Assembly: GCF_905175385.1 (NCBI RefSeq)
Contig: NZ_HG992749.1
Coordinates: 930,001-994,000, forward strand
Source of the DNA: Vibrio sp. B1FLJ16
Lineage (GTDB): Bacteria > Pseudomonadota > Gammaproteobacteria > Enterobacterales > Vibrionaceae
Direction of reading: 5' to 3'
Length of the DNA stretch: 64,000 bases
The position numbers and the translations under genes were made by a program. Under the pieces are notes generated by a model. It searched no databases. It saw nothing but the letters and a program-made list of their open reading frames with translations, and was not told the DNA's origin. Shown one piece after another: positions 8,988 through 18,566 of the stretch (the stretch's first letter is position 1; each line of letters starts with the position of its first letter).

Positions 8988-9257
8988 TTTTAAATACTAA
9001 AATATCAACAACTTAGTTGGTTCCTAACCCTTGATTAGTGCCTGGTAACTCTATATAAAAATACGTGTCATGACGCGCAAAATTGTTGCTCCGTTCACGA
9101 ACCTTCATGCCTTTACTTCCTCCTTCCTATAGCATTCATTTAGTTAGCCTATATTAATCACCTTATATATTTAACAATCAATGGAGTTTTACATCGGTTG
9201 TGCGCGCAGGTGTTGATGTAATGTGCTGTATGCGAATTGAGAAGATGGAGCCGTATT
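8988..9257. other. Intergenic region before the protease gene
   Basis: 270 bp, AT-rich in its last third (TTATATATTTAACAATCAAT near 9163-9182). No strong terminator for ktrB and no confident promoter could be picked out by eye. Confidence 0.4.
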
Positions 9258-12239
9258 TTGAAGTTCAACCTACTTGCATTAACTGTGCTGTCTGCATTTG
9301 TAGCAGAAAAAAGTATTGCCACCACCCCACCGTCGCCTGTCTGGCATGAAATTACCTTAACTGATGGAAGCTCAAGTGAAGCTATTCTGCGCGGAAGTGC
9401 GGACTTTCACTGGTTTGAAGATAAGCAAGGGAATGCACTTATCCAGCAGAGCGGAACCTGGTTTTTTGCTCAGATTCAGAGTGACTCAACTTCCCCGGAG
9501 CTTGTCTCGACGGGTATAGCAAAAACTCAGGTTTCGGTTGCACCTGAGTTGGCTAAGTTTCGGCCAGAGCTAGTTGTTAAGCCTTCATTTTCATCATTAC
9601 AAACCATAGAACCAATGGCTCGTAAGAAGCTATTACGTTCAGGGTTGAGCTATCAGGCAATGAGTGGTTCTGGAGTTACACAGCAACCGTTACTTGTGGT
9701 ACAGGTTTCGTTTACTGATGAAATGATGACACATGACTTTGAACAGCGCGTTTTTGGTCAGAACGGTCAAAGTGTCGTCGACTATTTTGAACAAAACTCA
9801 AAAGGGCAATATAAGGTTGTTCCGGCTATTGAAAGTTATGGTACTGAAAATGACGGTGTGATTGATGTGACTGTACCACTGAGTCACCCAGACTGTCATT
9901 TCAGTGATAGCCAGAGTCTGTGTGATGAAAAGATAAATAAAGTCTTCGTGCAAGCGTATCAAAAACTTGATCCTTATTTAGATTTATCGCGTTACGACAG
10001 TGATCAAAATGGTGTTATCGATGCGACAGAATTGTCGGTAATGTTTGTTTTTGCTGGTGGTGATCGTTCGACAGGTGACCTAAGTAAACCTGCTATTTGG
10101 CCTCATAAGTATTCCCATGATGACGTTTCTCTGGATGGGAAGACCATTAGTGAATACTGTGTATTCGCCGATTTCCAGGAACAACATCAATCAACTCTGG
10201 GTGTTATTGTTCATGAGTTGGGCCATTTAATGCTTGGCTTACCCGATCTCTACTCTAGATACAGCGACGCATCGATTGGTTCCTGGGGATTAATGTCTTA
10301 CGGCTCTTGGGCGATGAAGGCGGGTGACAGCTATCCGGGTGAAACACCTGTCAATATGAGCGCCTGGAGCAGACACGCCGCTGGGTTCGTATTGCCAACG
10401 GTTGCTCAGCAAAGTAGCACATCTCATACACTCGAAAATGACGAAGTAACACTGGTTTACCTTGACCCTTACCTTAAGGAATATGGCCCACGTATTTATT
10501 TGGAAAATCGAACCTTCAGCGGCTATGACCGAGCTTTGCCTGCAGAAGGGGCACTTGCTATGTCGGTGAATATTCTTAACCGCTTCAATGACGTGGGTGA
10601 TATGCAAGTTCAAGTAATGCAGGCGGATGGTTATGGGGAATTAGAAATGGGCTACCAGAGCGATCAGGGTGATTTATACCCCAATGGTAGCGCGTTGATT
10701 TCTGATACCTCGTATCCCGGTCTGAGCACTGTTACTGGCTTTAATACCGACGTCACTATTTCAGATATTTCAAGTAGTGAAAGTGGTGGCAGTTTCCGGT
10801 TGACCAAACCGAGTGATACGAATAAATCGGCGTGGTTTAACTCATTCTATCAGGAATATGTCTATTCTGGTGGCGATGATGTGCTAGCCGTCCCGCTTGA
10901 TTTAGACCGTGACACACAGCTCGATGGTTTACAGCTTTATGCCCAGAAAACCACGTATCTAAGTGAAATGACGTATAAGGTTTGGCGCTTTCCTTTTACT
11001 GATAGTAATGACTTCACTTTGGTATTGAATGAAGACAGCGGTGAGTTGCTGTATCAGGGGGCATTTAGACAGTCCTCTAGAGTGCTTTTCCCTCAACCGG
11101 TTCAGTTAACTGCTGGTCAGCATTTACTAGTGGTTGAAATTGAAGGTGGCCAGTTTGAAGTAAGCTTCAATTTTGGAAGTTTTCTTGAAACTGAGCTGGA
11201 TAATCAACCCGTAATGTGGGTTGGTAATAGTAGCGAGAAATATTCATCCGGGCTTATTAAATCTGGTTTTTCATCGGTTTCATTTGCTGCTTTGTTGAAC
11301 AACGAAAACAATAGTGTTGCTGAAGCTAGATCCGACACATTCAGGGTTGCTATGAATACTCCGCTCACGCTGAATTTAATGGACAATGACTTGGTGGCAT
11401 CTGGCTATCAGTTTGAAGTTGATATTGTTCAACCTCCGTTTAATGGCACTATTTCAGATAATCAGTATCAACCTGATAAGGATTTTACTGGCTCAGACAG
11501 TTTTCAATATCGCTTAGTGTCAGCAGATGGCTCACTATCTTCATCTGCCGTAAGTGTTTCTATTGAAGTAGTCGAAAATAATCATGCCCCTGTTGCGGTT
11601 ATCGATGTAGTTGGCACAGAGCTCAAAGTTGGTAATCGCGTGACGTTGTCGGCGACCAATAGTAATGACCCCGATGGCGACGCATTAACTTATCAGTGGC
11701 AACAAGTAGCTGGAAGAACGGTTTCGCTTGGAAGCTCTACCGAAGTTAATGCTAATTTCACAATTCCTGAAGGAGCTAAAGCAGGGGATGTATTGACCTT
11801 TCAGCTGACGGTGTCGGACTGGAGTACGGAAGTATCTCATGCATCGGTCGATGTTGAGGTTCAAAACAGTGTTCCTACAGCGACAGCCGATTCAGTAACG
11901 GTTGCAGTGAGTGAGAGTATTGTTATTGATGTCGTCGCGAATGATGAGGATCTTAACGGAGATAATCTTGAGGTCCAAAGCGTGATCAATGTATCTGGTA
12001 TCGGGGCGGCGTATGTTGAAAATGGCAAGGTAGTTTACCAAGCTCCGGATAGTGCAATTGACAATGTGAAGTTGGAGTATGTGATTGCTGACGACCAAGG
12101 TGCGATAGCGATAGGTGAAGTTACGGTAAATGTTGCGGCAACAAGCGCTAAAAAGGGAAGCAGCTCAGGCGGTGGCGGTAGCTTTTCTTACTGGTCATTA
12201 ATGCTACTTGCGTTTTTGGGATGGCGACGTCGTCATTAA
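9258..12239 (+). CDS. Secreted M6-family metalloprotease with GlyGly-CTERM tail
   Basis: About 993 residues, immune-inhibitor-A-like. Order: signal peptide; pro-region; M6 catalytic domain with zinc motif HELGH (His near residue 319) and the downstream LPDLYSR and WGLMSYG segments; a carbohydrate-binding-like segment; then cadherin/PKD-like repeats (about 690-960, with NHAPVA, NDPDGD and VANDEDLNGD). The C-terminus is Ser/Gly linker SSGGGGS, a hydrophobic helix and WRRRH, a textbook GlyGly-CTERM sorting signal. The rhombosortase that cuts this signal is also present (37091-37642). The frame opens with TTG 9237, but TTG 9258 sits 7 bp after GGAG and gives a better signal peptide, so I use it. 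Expected to be exported by Sec, processed, and released by type II secretion. Confidence 0.9.
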   Translation: MKFNLLALTVLSAFVAEKSIATTPPSPVWHEITLTDGSSSEAILRGSADFHWFEDKQGNALIQQSGTWFFAQIQSDSTSPELVSTGIAKTQVSVAPELAKFRPELVVKPSFSSLQTIEPMARKKLLRSGLSYQAMSGSGVTQQPLLVVQVSFTDEMMTHDFEQRVFGQNGQSVVDYFEQNSKGQYKVVPAIESYGTENDGVIDVTVPLSHPDCHFSDSQSLCDEKINKVFVQAYQKLDPYLDLSRYDSDQNGVIDATELSVMFVFAGGDRSTGDLSKPAIWPHKYSHDDVSLDGKTISEYCVFADFQEQHQSTLGVIVHELGHLMLGLPDLYSRYSDASIGSWGLMSYGSWAMKAGDSYPGETPVNMSAWSRHAAGFVLPTVAQQSSTSHTLENDEVTLVYLDPYLKEYGPRIYLENRTFSGYDRALPAEGALAMSVNILNRFNDVGDMQVQVMQADGYGELEMGYQSDQGDLYPNGSALISDTSYPGLSTVTGFNTDVTISDISSSESGGSFRLTKPSDTNKSAWFNSFYQEYVYSGGDDVLAVPLDLDRDTQLDGLQLYAQKTTYLSEMTYKVWRFPFTDSNDFTLVLNEDSGELLYQGAFRQSSRVLFPQPVQLTAGQHLLVVEIEGGQFEVSFNFGSFLETELDNQPVMWVGNSSEKYSSGLIKSGFSSVSFAALLNNENNSVAEARSDTFRVAMNTPLTLNLMDNDLVASGYQFEVDIVQPPFNGTISDNQYQPDKDFTGSDSFQYRLVSADGSLSSSAVSVSIEVVENNHAPVAVIDVVGTELKVGNRVTLSATNSNDPDGDALTYQWQQVAGRTVSLGSSTEVNANFTIPEGAKAGDVLTFQLTVSDWSTEVSHASVDVEVQNSVPTATADSVTVAVSESIVIDVVANDEDLNGDNLEVQSVINVSGIGAAYVENGKVVYQAPDSAIDNVKLEYVIADDQGAIAIGEVTVNVAATSAKKGSSSGGGGSFSYWSLMLLAFLGWRRRH

Positions 12240-12261
12240 TACCAACACCATTCTCAATCTC

Positions 12262-12290
12262 AGCCACTCTTATCGAGTGGCTTTGTTGTT
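12262..12290 (+). terminator. Terminator after the M6 protease gene
   Basis: Stem AGCCACTC / GAGTGGCT with loop TTATC (12262-12282), followed by TTGTTGTTT. Confidence 0.8.
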
Positions 12291-12403
12291 TCAGGGGTTA
12301 GACTTACTAACGGTAGGTAAATACCCATGCTTATTTCATGGCTGAATGATGGTTGGGTTCAGACGTATACTGAACAGTAGTGAATCTTAGATAAGGAACC
12401 GAT

Positions 12404-13873
12404 ATGTCAGTCTGGCAACGGGTCAAGTTCAGCCACCGGTACAGTGAATTACCATCCTCTTTTTTTACGTATGTGAAACCTCAGCCGCTGTTGAACACGC
12501 AATGGGTTGTCTGGAATGGCGACTTTGCGCAGCAATTTGGTTTGCCGGTCGCGCCGGACGATGAGTTGCTGAAAGTCTTTTCCGGCCAGAGTGATTTCGA
12601 TGATTTTCGTCCTTTAGCAATGAAATATGCAGGCCATCAGTTCGGCGTTTACAATCCGGATTTGGGCGATGGTCGTGGATTACTACTGGCTGAGATCCAG
12701 CGACAGGATGGTTCCTGGTTTGATATCCATCTAAAAGGCGCAGGCCTAACTCCGTATTCACGAATGGGAGACGGCAGAGCGGTACTGCGTTCCACGATTC
12801 GTGAGTACCTGTGCAGCGAAGCTATGCAAGGACTCGGGATTCCGACAACACGGGCGCTGGGCATGATGGTCAGTGATACCCCAGTTTATCGTGAGAAAAC
12901 CGAAAATGGCGCACTGTTAATTCGCATGGCGGAAACTCACATCCGGTTCGGTCACTTTGAACACTTCTTTTATACCAATCAGCTTGCGGAACAAAAGTTA
13001 CTCGCGGATAAAGTTATCGAATGGCACTTGCCTGAATGCTCTCAAACCGAGAAACCTTATGCCGCGATGTTTGCCTCTATCGTAGAGAAAACCGCAGACA
13101 TGATTGCAAAGTGGCAGGCTTTTGGGTTTGCTCACGGGGTGATGAATACCGATAACATGTCTGTCCTTGGTCAGACATTTGATTACGGCCCGTTTGGTTT
13201 CCTTGATGACTACGATCCAAATTACATCTGTAACCATTCAGACTACCAGGGACGCTATGCGTTTGAACAGCAGCCACGCATCGCACTATGGAATTTATCG
13301 GCGCTGGCACACGCTTTGTCTCCGCTGGTGGAACGCTCAGACCTGGAATCAGCACTTGGTCAGTTTGAAGTACGTTTAAGTCAGCAGTTCAGTTTGCTTA
13401 TGCGCAGTAAGCTCGGATTAAAAACCAGAATAGATGAAGACGGTCGTTTGTTTGAGTCCATGTTTGAGTTACTCAATCAGAACAAAACAGATTACACGCG
13501 TTTCTTCAGGTCGCTTTCTGAATTAGACCGTAAGTCGCCTCAGGAAGTTATCGACCTGTTTATTGACCGAGAAGCAGCTCAGGCGTGGTTGGAGTTATAT
13601 CTGGCAAGATGTGGGCTTGAGATAGATGAACAAGGTAACCCCATCACAGCAGAGCAGCGTTGTGAACAGATGCGTACCGTTAATCCGAAATACATTCTGC
13701 GTAATTACTTGGCACAACTGGCGATCGATAAAGCGGAAGACGGTGATTTTAGTGAAGTCCGCCGCCTTGCTGCGTTGCTGCGCCGACCATTTGATTCTCA
13801 GCCTGAGTTTGAAGAGTACGCAAAACTACCACCAGAGTGGGGTAAGAAAATGGAAATCAGCTGTTCGTCATAA
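12404..13873 (+). CDS. selO: Protein adenylyltransferase SelO (YdiU family)
   Basis: 489 residues, normal length for bacterial SelO. This pseudokinase-fold enzyme transfers AMP from ATP to Ser/Thr/Tyr of target proteins, with links to redox stress. Visible family blocks are [65 protein letters not shown] (catalytic-loop equivalent) and [13 protein letters not shown] (metal-binding segment). Many homologues end in a Cys- or Sec-containing tail; here the end is EISCSS with a single Cys third from the end. ATG 12404 is preceded by AAGGA. It stands alone. Confidence 0.93.
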   Translation: MSVWQRVKFSHRYSELPSSFFTYVKPQPLLNTQWVVWNGDFAQQFGLPVAPDDELLKVFSGQSDFDDFRPLAMKYAGHQFGVYNPDLGDGRGLLLAEIQRQDGSWFDIHLKGAGLTPYSRMGDGRAVLRSTIREYLCSEAMQGLGIPTTRALGMMVSDTPVYREKTENGALLIRMAETHIRFGHFEHFFYTNQLAEQKLLADKVIEWHLPECSQTEKPYAAMFASIVEKTADMIAKWQAFGFAHGVMNTDNMSVLGQTFDYGPFGFLDDYDPNYICNHSDYQGRYAFEQQPRIALWNLSALAHALSPLVERSDLESALGQFEVRLSQQFSLLMRSKLGLKTRIDEDGRLFESMFELLNQNKTDYTRFFRSLSELDRKSPQEVIDLFIDREAAQAWLELYLARCGLEIDEQGNPITAEQRCEQMRTVNPKYILRNYLAQLAIDKAEDGDFSEVRRLAALLRRPFDSQPEFEEYAKLPPEWGKKMEISCSS

Positions 13874-14010
13874 GTTGATATGATTACTTTGTTAATAAGA
13901 TGTGATATTTGTCCGCAAGGGGTTCAAAGTATTAAAAATATTCTGTGAACCCATGTTTTGCCACGGATTACACTAGCGTTCAGTGGTTGAGTAATACGTT
14001 GGATGGAAAA

Positions 14011-14736
14011 ATGTCAGCTAGAGTGCTAGTCGTAGATGATGATCAAGAAATTTGTGAGTTGCTACAGGAGTATCTGACAAAGCAGGGTTATGTCGTCAAT
14101 ACCGTGAATGATGGCGAGCAGATGCATCGTCACATTGAGCAGAATGACTACCCGGATCTTATTTTGCTTGATGTAATGTTACCCGGAGAGGATGGTTTCT
14201 CTTTGTGTCAGGCAGTACGCCGGACTTCGTCGACACCAATAATTATGCTCACAGCCGTATCGGACGATACGGATCAAATCATAGGCTTAGAAATCGGTGC
14301 TGATGATTATCTGGCGAAACCTTTTAACCCGCGCCACCTTAGTGCGCGCATCAAAGCGGTATTGCGCCGGGTTAAGGGTACCCAGGAAGGGCAGGATGTG
14401 AACCTTGCAGCCAAGCCGATTCGTTTTGGTGACTGGCGGTTAGACACGTTAGCGCATCGGATTACTCATCAGGAAACTCAGCAGTCTCACGACTTGTCAG
14501 GCAGTGATTTTTCTCTGCTGATGCTCTTCCTTCAAAAACCAAATCAGATACTCGATCGTGACACCATTTCATTCGCTACACGCGGCAGGGAAGCGTTACC
14601 TTTTGAGCGTGGTATCGATGTTCAGCTTAGTCGTTTACGCCAGCGATTAGGCGCCAGTGATAAGTACCCGCATTATATTAAGACGATGCGTGGTAACGGT
14701 TATTTACTCTCTGTACCAGTCAGTTATGAACAATAG
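14011..14736 (+). CDS. OmpR-family response regulator (GltR-like)
   Basis: 241 residues from ATG 14011, chosen because the receiver domain begins immediately (ARVLVVDDDQEI) and GGATGG lies just upstream; the frame opens at 13945. The receiver (1-120) has the DDD acidic cluster, phospho-acceptor in LILLDVMLPGEDG, TAVS and the K of LAKPFNP. A winged-helix DNA-binding domain follows (about 135-235) and ends IKTMRGNGYLL. The stop overlaps the kinase start by 11 bp. The pair precedes a sugar ABC transporter in the same orientation, the layout of gltR-gtrS with the Pseudomonas glucose transporter, so it probably controls that transporter (inference). Confidence 0.88.
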   Translation: MSARVLVVDDDQEICELLQEYLTKQGYVVNTVNDGEQMHRHIEQNDYPDLILLDVMLPGEDGFSLCQAVRRTSSTPIIMLTAVSDDTDQIIGLEIGADDYLAKPFNPRHLSARIKAVLRRVKGTQEGQDVNLAAKPIRFGDWRLDTLAHRITHQETQQSHDLSGSDFSLLMLFLQKPNQILDRDTISFATRGREALPFERGIDVQLSRLRQRLGASDKYPHYIKTMRGNGYLLSVPVSYEQ

Positions 14737-16186
14737 TTGGTGGCATTTTCTCAAGCGATTCAAGCCAAATTCGTTAGTTAATCGCACATTAGGGTTAACG
14801 TTACTGGCGGTGATATTAGCTCAAGGCGTTGCAACTACTATCTGGTATACCGAATCCAGGCAGAAAGAGCTGGCAGGGATTCAGGATGCGTCGCAGAGTA
14901 TGGCGAACATGTTTTCCTCTACCGTGACGTTCTTTCAGTCGCTGCCAGTCGGCTATCGCCACATCGTACTTGATCAGATTCGTAATATGGGCGGAACGCG
15001 TTTTTTTGTCTCATTTAACAAGGAACAGCTGATCGTCGAGCCGATAGAGGATACGCCGCTCAAACTGGCATCCATTGAAGCTATACAAAAGGTGCTGACT
15101 AAGAAGCTGCCCAAAGTAGACACCATTCTGGTCGATTTCTCGTTACCGGAAAATCTGCGACTGCTGAAAAACGATATTTATCTTAGTGACTTACCTAAAT
15201 CGTGGGCTCACCATACCTTAACGTTAAGCCCGATTGATCCTCCCGTTTTAGTCGTGCAGCTTGAGCTGGCTAAGAATGAGTGGCTTTATATCGCCGCTTT
15301 ACTTCCTGCTCCGTATGTTGACCTTGACGATACCTTGATTGGCCGAGAGCAGATCCTGTTTCTGGTTTTCTCGACAACGATTTTGCTCTTTCTTACTTAC
15401 TTACTGATGAAAAGGCAGGTAAAGCCGTTGAAACGGCTTGCAAAAGCCGCCAACGAAATGAGCATGGATGTAGAGCAGGCTCCGTTGAAAGAAGAGGGGG
15501 CCAGTGAGCTTGTTACTGCCACGCGCGCTTTTAACCGAATGCAGCAACGGATTCGGCACTATATCTCCGATAGGGAACAGCTGTTTTCCTCTATCTCTCA
15601 CGATTTAAAAACACCGATTACACGCCTGAGATTACGTGCCGAACTGTTGGAAAGTGATGTGAAGCGTGAAAAGTTCAATCGTGATTTAGATGATTTAGAG
15701 ATGATGGTAAAGGGCGCACTTCAGTGCGTCCGTGATACCGATCTGCATGAAAATACCGCGCACGTAGATCTCAATGAGGTTATTAGCACGGTTATTGAGC
15801 CTTATAACCAGCAACAAATAAGGGTGAAATTTACCCCGAACCCTATCGGGCCAATCGTAGCAAGACCACTCGCCATAAAACGTGTTATCGGGAATTTGGT
15901 CGATAACGCTGTGAAGTACGGTCTTGCAGCTGAGATAACCCTCGCCAGGAGTGATGATCGGGTGAAGGTTGAGATCTGCGATCAGGGCCCCGGTATTCCG
16001 GAAGAAAAACTAGAGACCGTATTTGAACCTTATTACCGCTTATCGGACGATGACCAAGGGCACGGGCTGGGCCTTGGAATTTGCCGTAATATTTTGCACG
16101 GGCATGGTGGAGATCTCATAATTGACAACTTGCCTAATAGAGGTCTTCGCGCTCAAGTGTTTGTTTCTTCAGTGTTTGAATCGTAA
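14726..16186 (+). CDS. EnvZ-like sensor histidine kinase (GtrS-like)
   Basis: 486 residues from ATG 14726, which overlaps the regulator gene by 11 bp; the longer frame runs through regulator sequence and is rejected. Order: TM1 (about 20-40), periplasmic sensor region (about 45-190), TM2 (about 205-230), HAMP (about 230-285, KRQVKPLKRLAKAANEM), HisKA with phospho-acceptor SISHDLKTPITRLR, and HATPase with an N box (VIGNLVDNAVKYG), G1 (EICDQGPGIP) and G2 (GHGLGLGICRN). The periplasmic region may sense a sugar or 2-ketogluconate-like ligand, as in GtrS, but this is inferred only from neighbours. Confidence 0.88.
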   Translation: MNNSWWHFLKRFKPNSLVNRTLGLTLLAVILAQGVATTIWYTESRQKELAGIQDASQSMANMFSSTVTFFQSLPVGYRHIVLDQIRNMGGTRFFVSFNKEQLIVEPIEDTPLKLASIEAIQKVLTKKLPKVDTILVDFSLPENLRLLKNDIYLSDLPKSWAHHTLTLSPIDPPVLVVQLELAKNEWLYIAALLPAPYVDLDDTLIGREQILFLVFSTTILLFLTYLLMKRQVKPLKRLAKAANEMSMDVEQAPLKEEGASELVTATRAFNRMQQRIRHYISDREQLFSSISHDLKTPITRLRLRAELLESDVKREKFNRDLDDLEMMVKGALQCVRDTDLHENTAHVDLNEVISTVIEPYNQQQIRVKFTPNPIGPIVARPLAIKRVIGNLVDNAVKYGLAAEITLARSDDRVKVEICDQGPGIPEEKLETVFEPYYRLSDDDQGHGLGLGICRNILHGHGGDLIIDNLPNRGLRAQVFVSSVFES

Positions 16187-16206
16187 TGTAACATCTTTGT
16201 TACATT
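16185..16206. promoter_or_regulatory. Inverted repeat upstream of the sugar ABC operon (operator candidate)
   Basis: Eight-bp arms AATGTAAC and GTTACATT separated by 6 bp (ATCTTT), starting within the kinase stop codon and about 125 bp upstream of the binding-protein start. There is no T-tract, so it is not a terminator. It loosely resembles a TyrR-type box (TGTAAA-N6-TTTACA), but the partner regulator here is OmpR-type. Confidence 0.45.
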
Positions 16207-16328
16207 GAGATTACGCTTTGTTTCAATCAAAAAATTTTCGTTGGATAGACTGACAATGTTCAAGCAAGAACGCTCAGGTCACTAAGCCGTTGATCTGAAT
16301 GTCTAATCCAATACACGGAAAGATAATA

Positions 16329-17576
16329 ATGAAACTAAATAAAACCCTACTTACCCTCTCTCTGCTGTCTGCTGCGAATTTTGCCAATGCTGGCGAAGTG
16401 GAAGTACTTCACTGGTGGACTGCTGGTGGCGAAGCGAAATCTGCTGCCGTACTTAAAGATATGCTGGAGAAGCAAAATCATACATGGAAAGACTTTGCGG
16501 TTGCCGGTGGTGGCGGTGAGTCTGCGATGACAGTACTTAAAACGCGCGCCGTATCAGGTAACCCGCCATCTGCGGCTCAGATTAAAGGTCACGATATTCA
16601 GGAGTGGGGCGGCCTTGGCTTCCTGACTTCACTTGATAGTACGGCGAAACAGGAGCACTGGGATGACATCCTGCCTTCAGTTGTTACCAAGGTGATGAAA
16701 TTTGACAATGAATACGTGGCGGTTCCGGTCAATGTTCACCGTGTTAACTGGCTTTGGGCAAACCCTGAAGTACTGAAGAAAGCGGGCGTCGAACTGCCGA
16801 AAACGTTAGATGAGTTTTTTGTTGCAGCGGACAAAATCAAAGCAGCAGGCTTCATTCCTCTCGCACACGGTGGTCAGCCTTGGCAGGACGCGACAGTATT
16901 TGAAGCGGTCGCACTGGATGTTCTGGGCAGCGAAGACTACAACAAAGCCTTTGTTGACTTAGATATGAATGTATTGTCCGGCGACAAAATGGTTGAAGTG
17001 TTCACTAAGTTTAAGAAAATTCACAACTACATTGATGCTAACTCTCCAGGGCGTGACTGGAACGTAGCAACCTCGATGGTGATTAACGGTGACGCTGCGA
17101 TGCAAATCATGGGTGACTGGGCGAAAGGTGAGTTTACAGCGGCGGGTAAAACGCCAGGTAAAGATTACATCTGTGCGCCAGCACCGGGTACAGCAGGTCA
17201 GTTTACTTTCAACATCGATAGTTTCGCTTTCTTTGAGCTGAGCGATAAACAGAATCAAATGGCACAGCAAGACTTAGCCCGTACGATTCTGACTAAAGAG
17301 TTCCAGGAAGTATTCAACCTGAACAAAGGTTCAATCCCGGTTCGTCTTGATATGGACATGGCGAAGTTTGACCAATGTGCGTTGGATTCAATGGAAACCT
17401 TCAAGGCGAGTGCGAAGTCAGGTGATTTAGTACCAAGTATGGCGCATGGTTTATCGACCACGAGCTATGCACAAGGTGCTATCTATGACGTCGTGACTAA
17501 CTTCTTCAACGATGAAAATGCGGATCCGAAACAAGCAGCGCAAAAACTAGCGAAAGCAGTTAAAGCCGCTATCTAA
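16329..17576 (+). CDS. Sugar ABC transporter periplasmic binding protein (GtsA-like)
   Basis: 415 residues from ATG 16329, which has GGAAAG 6 bp upstream; an in-frame ATG at 16299 lacks one. Signal peptide 1-19 ([10 protein letters not shown]). The mature protein begins [16 protein letters not shown], typical of family-1 solute-binding proteins for glucose/mannose and related sugars, including a GGGGESAM ligand-site segment and tryptophan-rich contacts. It heads a binding protein-permease-permease-ATPase operon downstream of a two-component system. The order and the HWWTAGGE start match Pseudomonas/Thermus glucose-binding proteins, so glucose or a close hexose is my inferred substrate. Confidence 0.88.
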   Translation: MKLNKTLLTLSLLSAANFANAGEVEVLHWWTAGGEAKSAAVLKDMLEKQNHTWKDFAVAGGGGESAMTVLKTRAVSGNPPSAAQIKGHDIQEWGGLGFLTSLDSTAKQEHWDDILPSVVTKVMKFDNEYVAVPVNVHRVNWLWANPEVLKKAGVELPKTLDEFFVAADKIKAAGFIPLAHGGQPWQDATVFEAVALDVLGSEDYNKAFVDLDMNVLSGDKMVEVFTKFKKIHNYIDANSPGRDWNVATSMVINGDAAMQIMGDWAKGEFTAAGKTPGKDYICAPAPGTAGQFTFNIDSFAFFELSDKQNQMAQQDLARTILTKEFQEVFNLNKGSIPVRLDMDMAKFDQCALDSMETFKASAKSGDLVPSMAHGLSTTSYAQGAIYDVVTNFFNDENADPKQAAQKLAKAVKAAI

Positions 17577-17584
17577 TCCATTTA

Positions 17585-17622
17585 GGGCGTATGGGCTTGT
17601 GGGGAGCTCATGCGCCCTTCTT
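17585..17622 (+). terminator. Intercistronic hairpin after the binding-protein gene
   Basis: Stem GGGCGTATG / CATGCGCCC (one G-U pair), then TTCTTTT. It lies between the binding protein and the first permease. Such partial terminators or 3' stabilisers commonly raise binding-protein expression above that of the membrane components. Confidence 0.6.
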
Positions 17623-17642
17623 TTAAGATGTAAGGATTCGTT

Positions 17643-18566
17643 ATGGAGAACGTTGTAAACCGGTATCCAAAGAAGTCACACGCAAAAGTTAATCTGGCGG
17701 ACAGACTTCAGCAGTGGTTACCGAAAATTGTTCTTGCCCCGACGGTTTTGGTCACCGTGGTATGTATCTACGGTTACATTTTCTGGACGGCGGCGTTATC
17801 GCTCACCAACTCCCGTTTTCTGCCGAGCTTCAATTTTGTTGGTTTCACCCAGTATGCAAAGTTGATGGAAAATGACCGTTGGATCACCTCTATCACAAAC
17901 CTTGGAATTTTTGGTTTGCTGTTTATGCTCATCGCCATTGTGCTTGGCGTGGGTTTAGCTATTTTACTCGATCAAAATATTCGTCAGGAAGGCACAATCC
18001 GCACTATTTATCTGTATCCGATGGCGCTCTCTTTTATCGTGACAGGTACCGCATGGAAGTGGATTCTTAACCCGGGGTTGGGTATCGAGAAACTGGCGCA
18101 GGACTGGGGATTTACCAACTTTAAATTCGACTGGCTGGTGAATTCTGACATGTCAGTATATACGTTAGTCATTGCTGCTGTTTGGCAGTCGTCTGGCTTT
18201 GTCATGGCAATGTTTCTAGCGGGGCTGCGTGGTATCGATTCATCGATTATCAAAGCGGCGCAAATCGATGGTGCCAGCCTTCCGACTATCTACTGGCGCA
18301 TCATCATGCCTTGTCTGCGTCCAGTATTCTTCAGCTCGGTGATCATCACGTCACACATTGCTATTAAGAGCTTCGATTTAGTCACCGCGATGACAGCGGG
18401 TGGCCCGGGTTACTCTTCCGATTTGCCAGCGCTATTTATGTACGCACACTCATTTACTCGTGGTCAGATAGGTTTGGGCGCTGCCAGTGCGATGATGATG
18501 CTCGCAGGTATTCTCGCCATCTTAGTGCCTTATTTGTATTCAGAACTCAGGGAGAAAAAGTCATGA
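17643..18566 (+). CDS. Sugar ABC transporter permease, MalF/GtsB-like
   Basis: A 307-residue inner-membrane protein with about six helices. The BPD_transp_1 signature appears as AAQIDGASLPTIYWRIIMPCLRP (EAA loop, near 205-228), which contacts the ATPase. The N-terminus is cytoplasmic and basic. ATG 17643 follows TAAGGA. Its stop overlaps the next permease start (ATGA at 18563-18566). Pairs with that permease to form the transmembrane pore. Confidence 0.9.
   Translation: MENVVNRYPKKSHAKVNLADRLQQWLPKIVLAPTVLVTVVCIYGYIFWTAALSLTNSRFLPSFNFVGFTQYAKLMENDRWITSITNLGIFGLLFMLIAIVLGVGLAILLDQNIRQEGTIRTIYLYPMALSFIVTGTAWKWILNPGLGIEKLAQDWGFTNFKFDWLVNSDMSVYTLVIAAVWQSSGFVMAMFLAGLRGIDSSIIKAAQIDGASLPTIYWRIIMPCLRPVFFSSVIITSHIAIKSFDLVTAMTAGGPGYSSDLPALFMYAHSFTRGQIGLGAASAMMMLAGILAILVPYLYSELREKKS

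Noticed and set aside
9000..9250. Possible promoter and regulatory sites before the M6 protease.
   Set aside because: Several AT-rich stretches but no box pair good enough to report.
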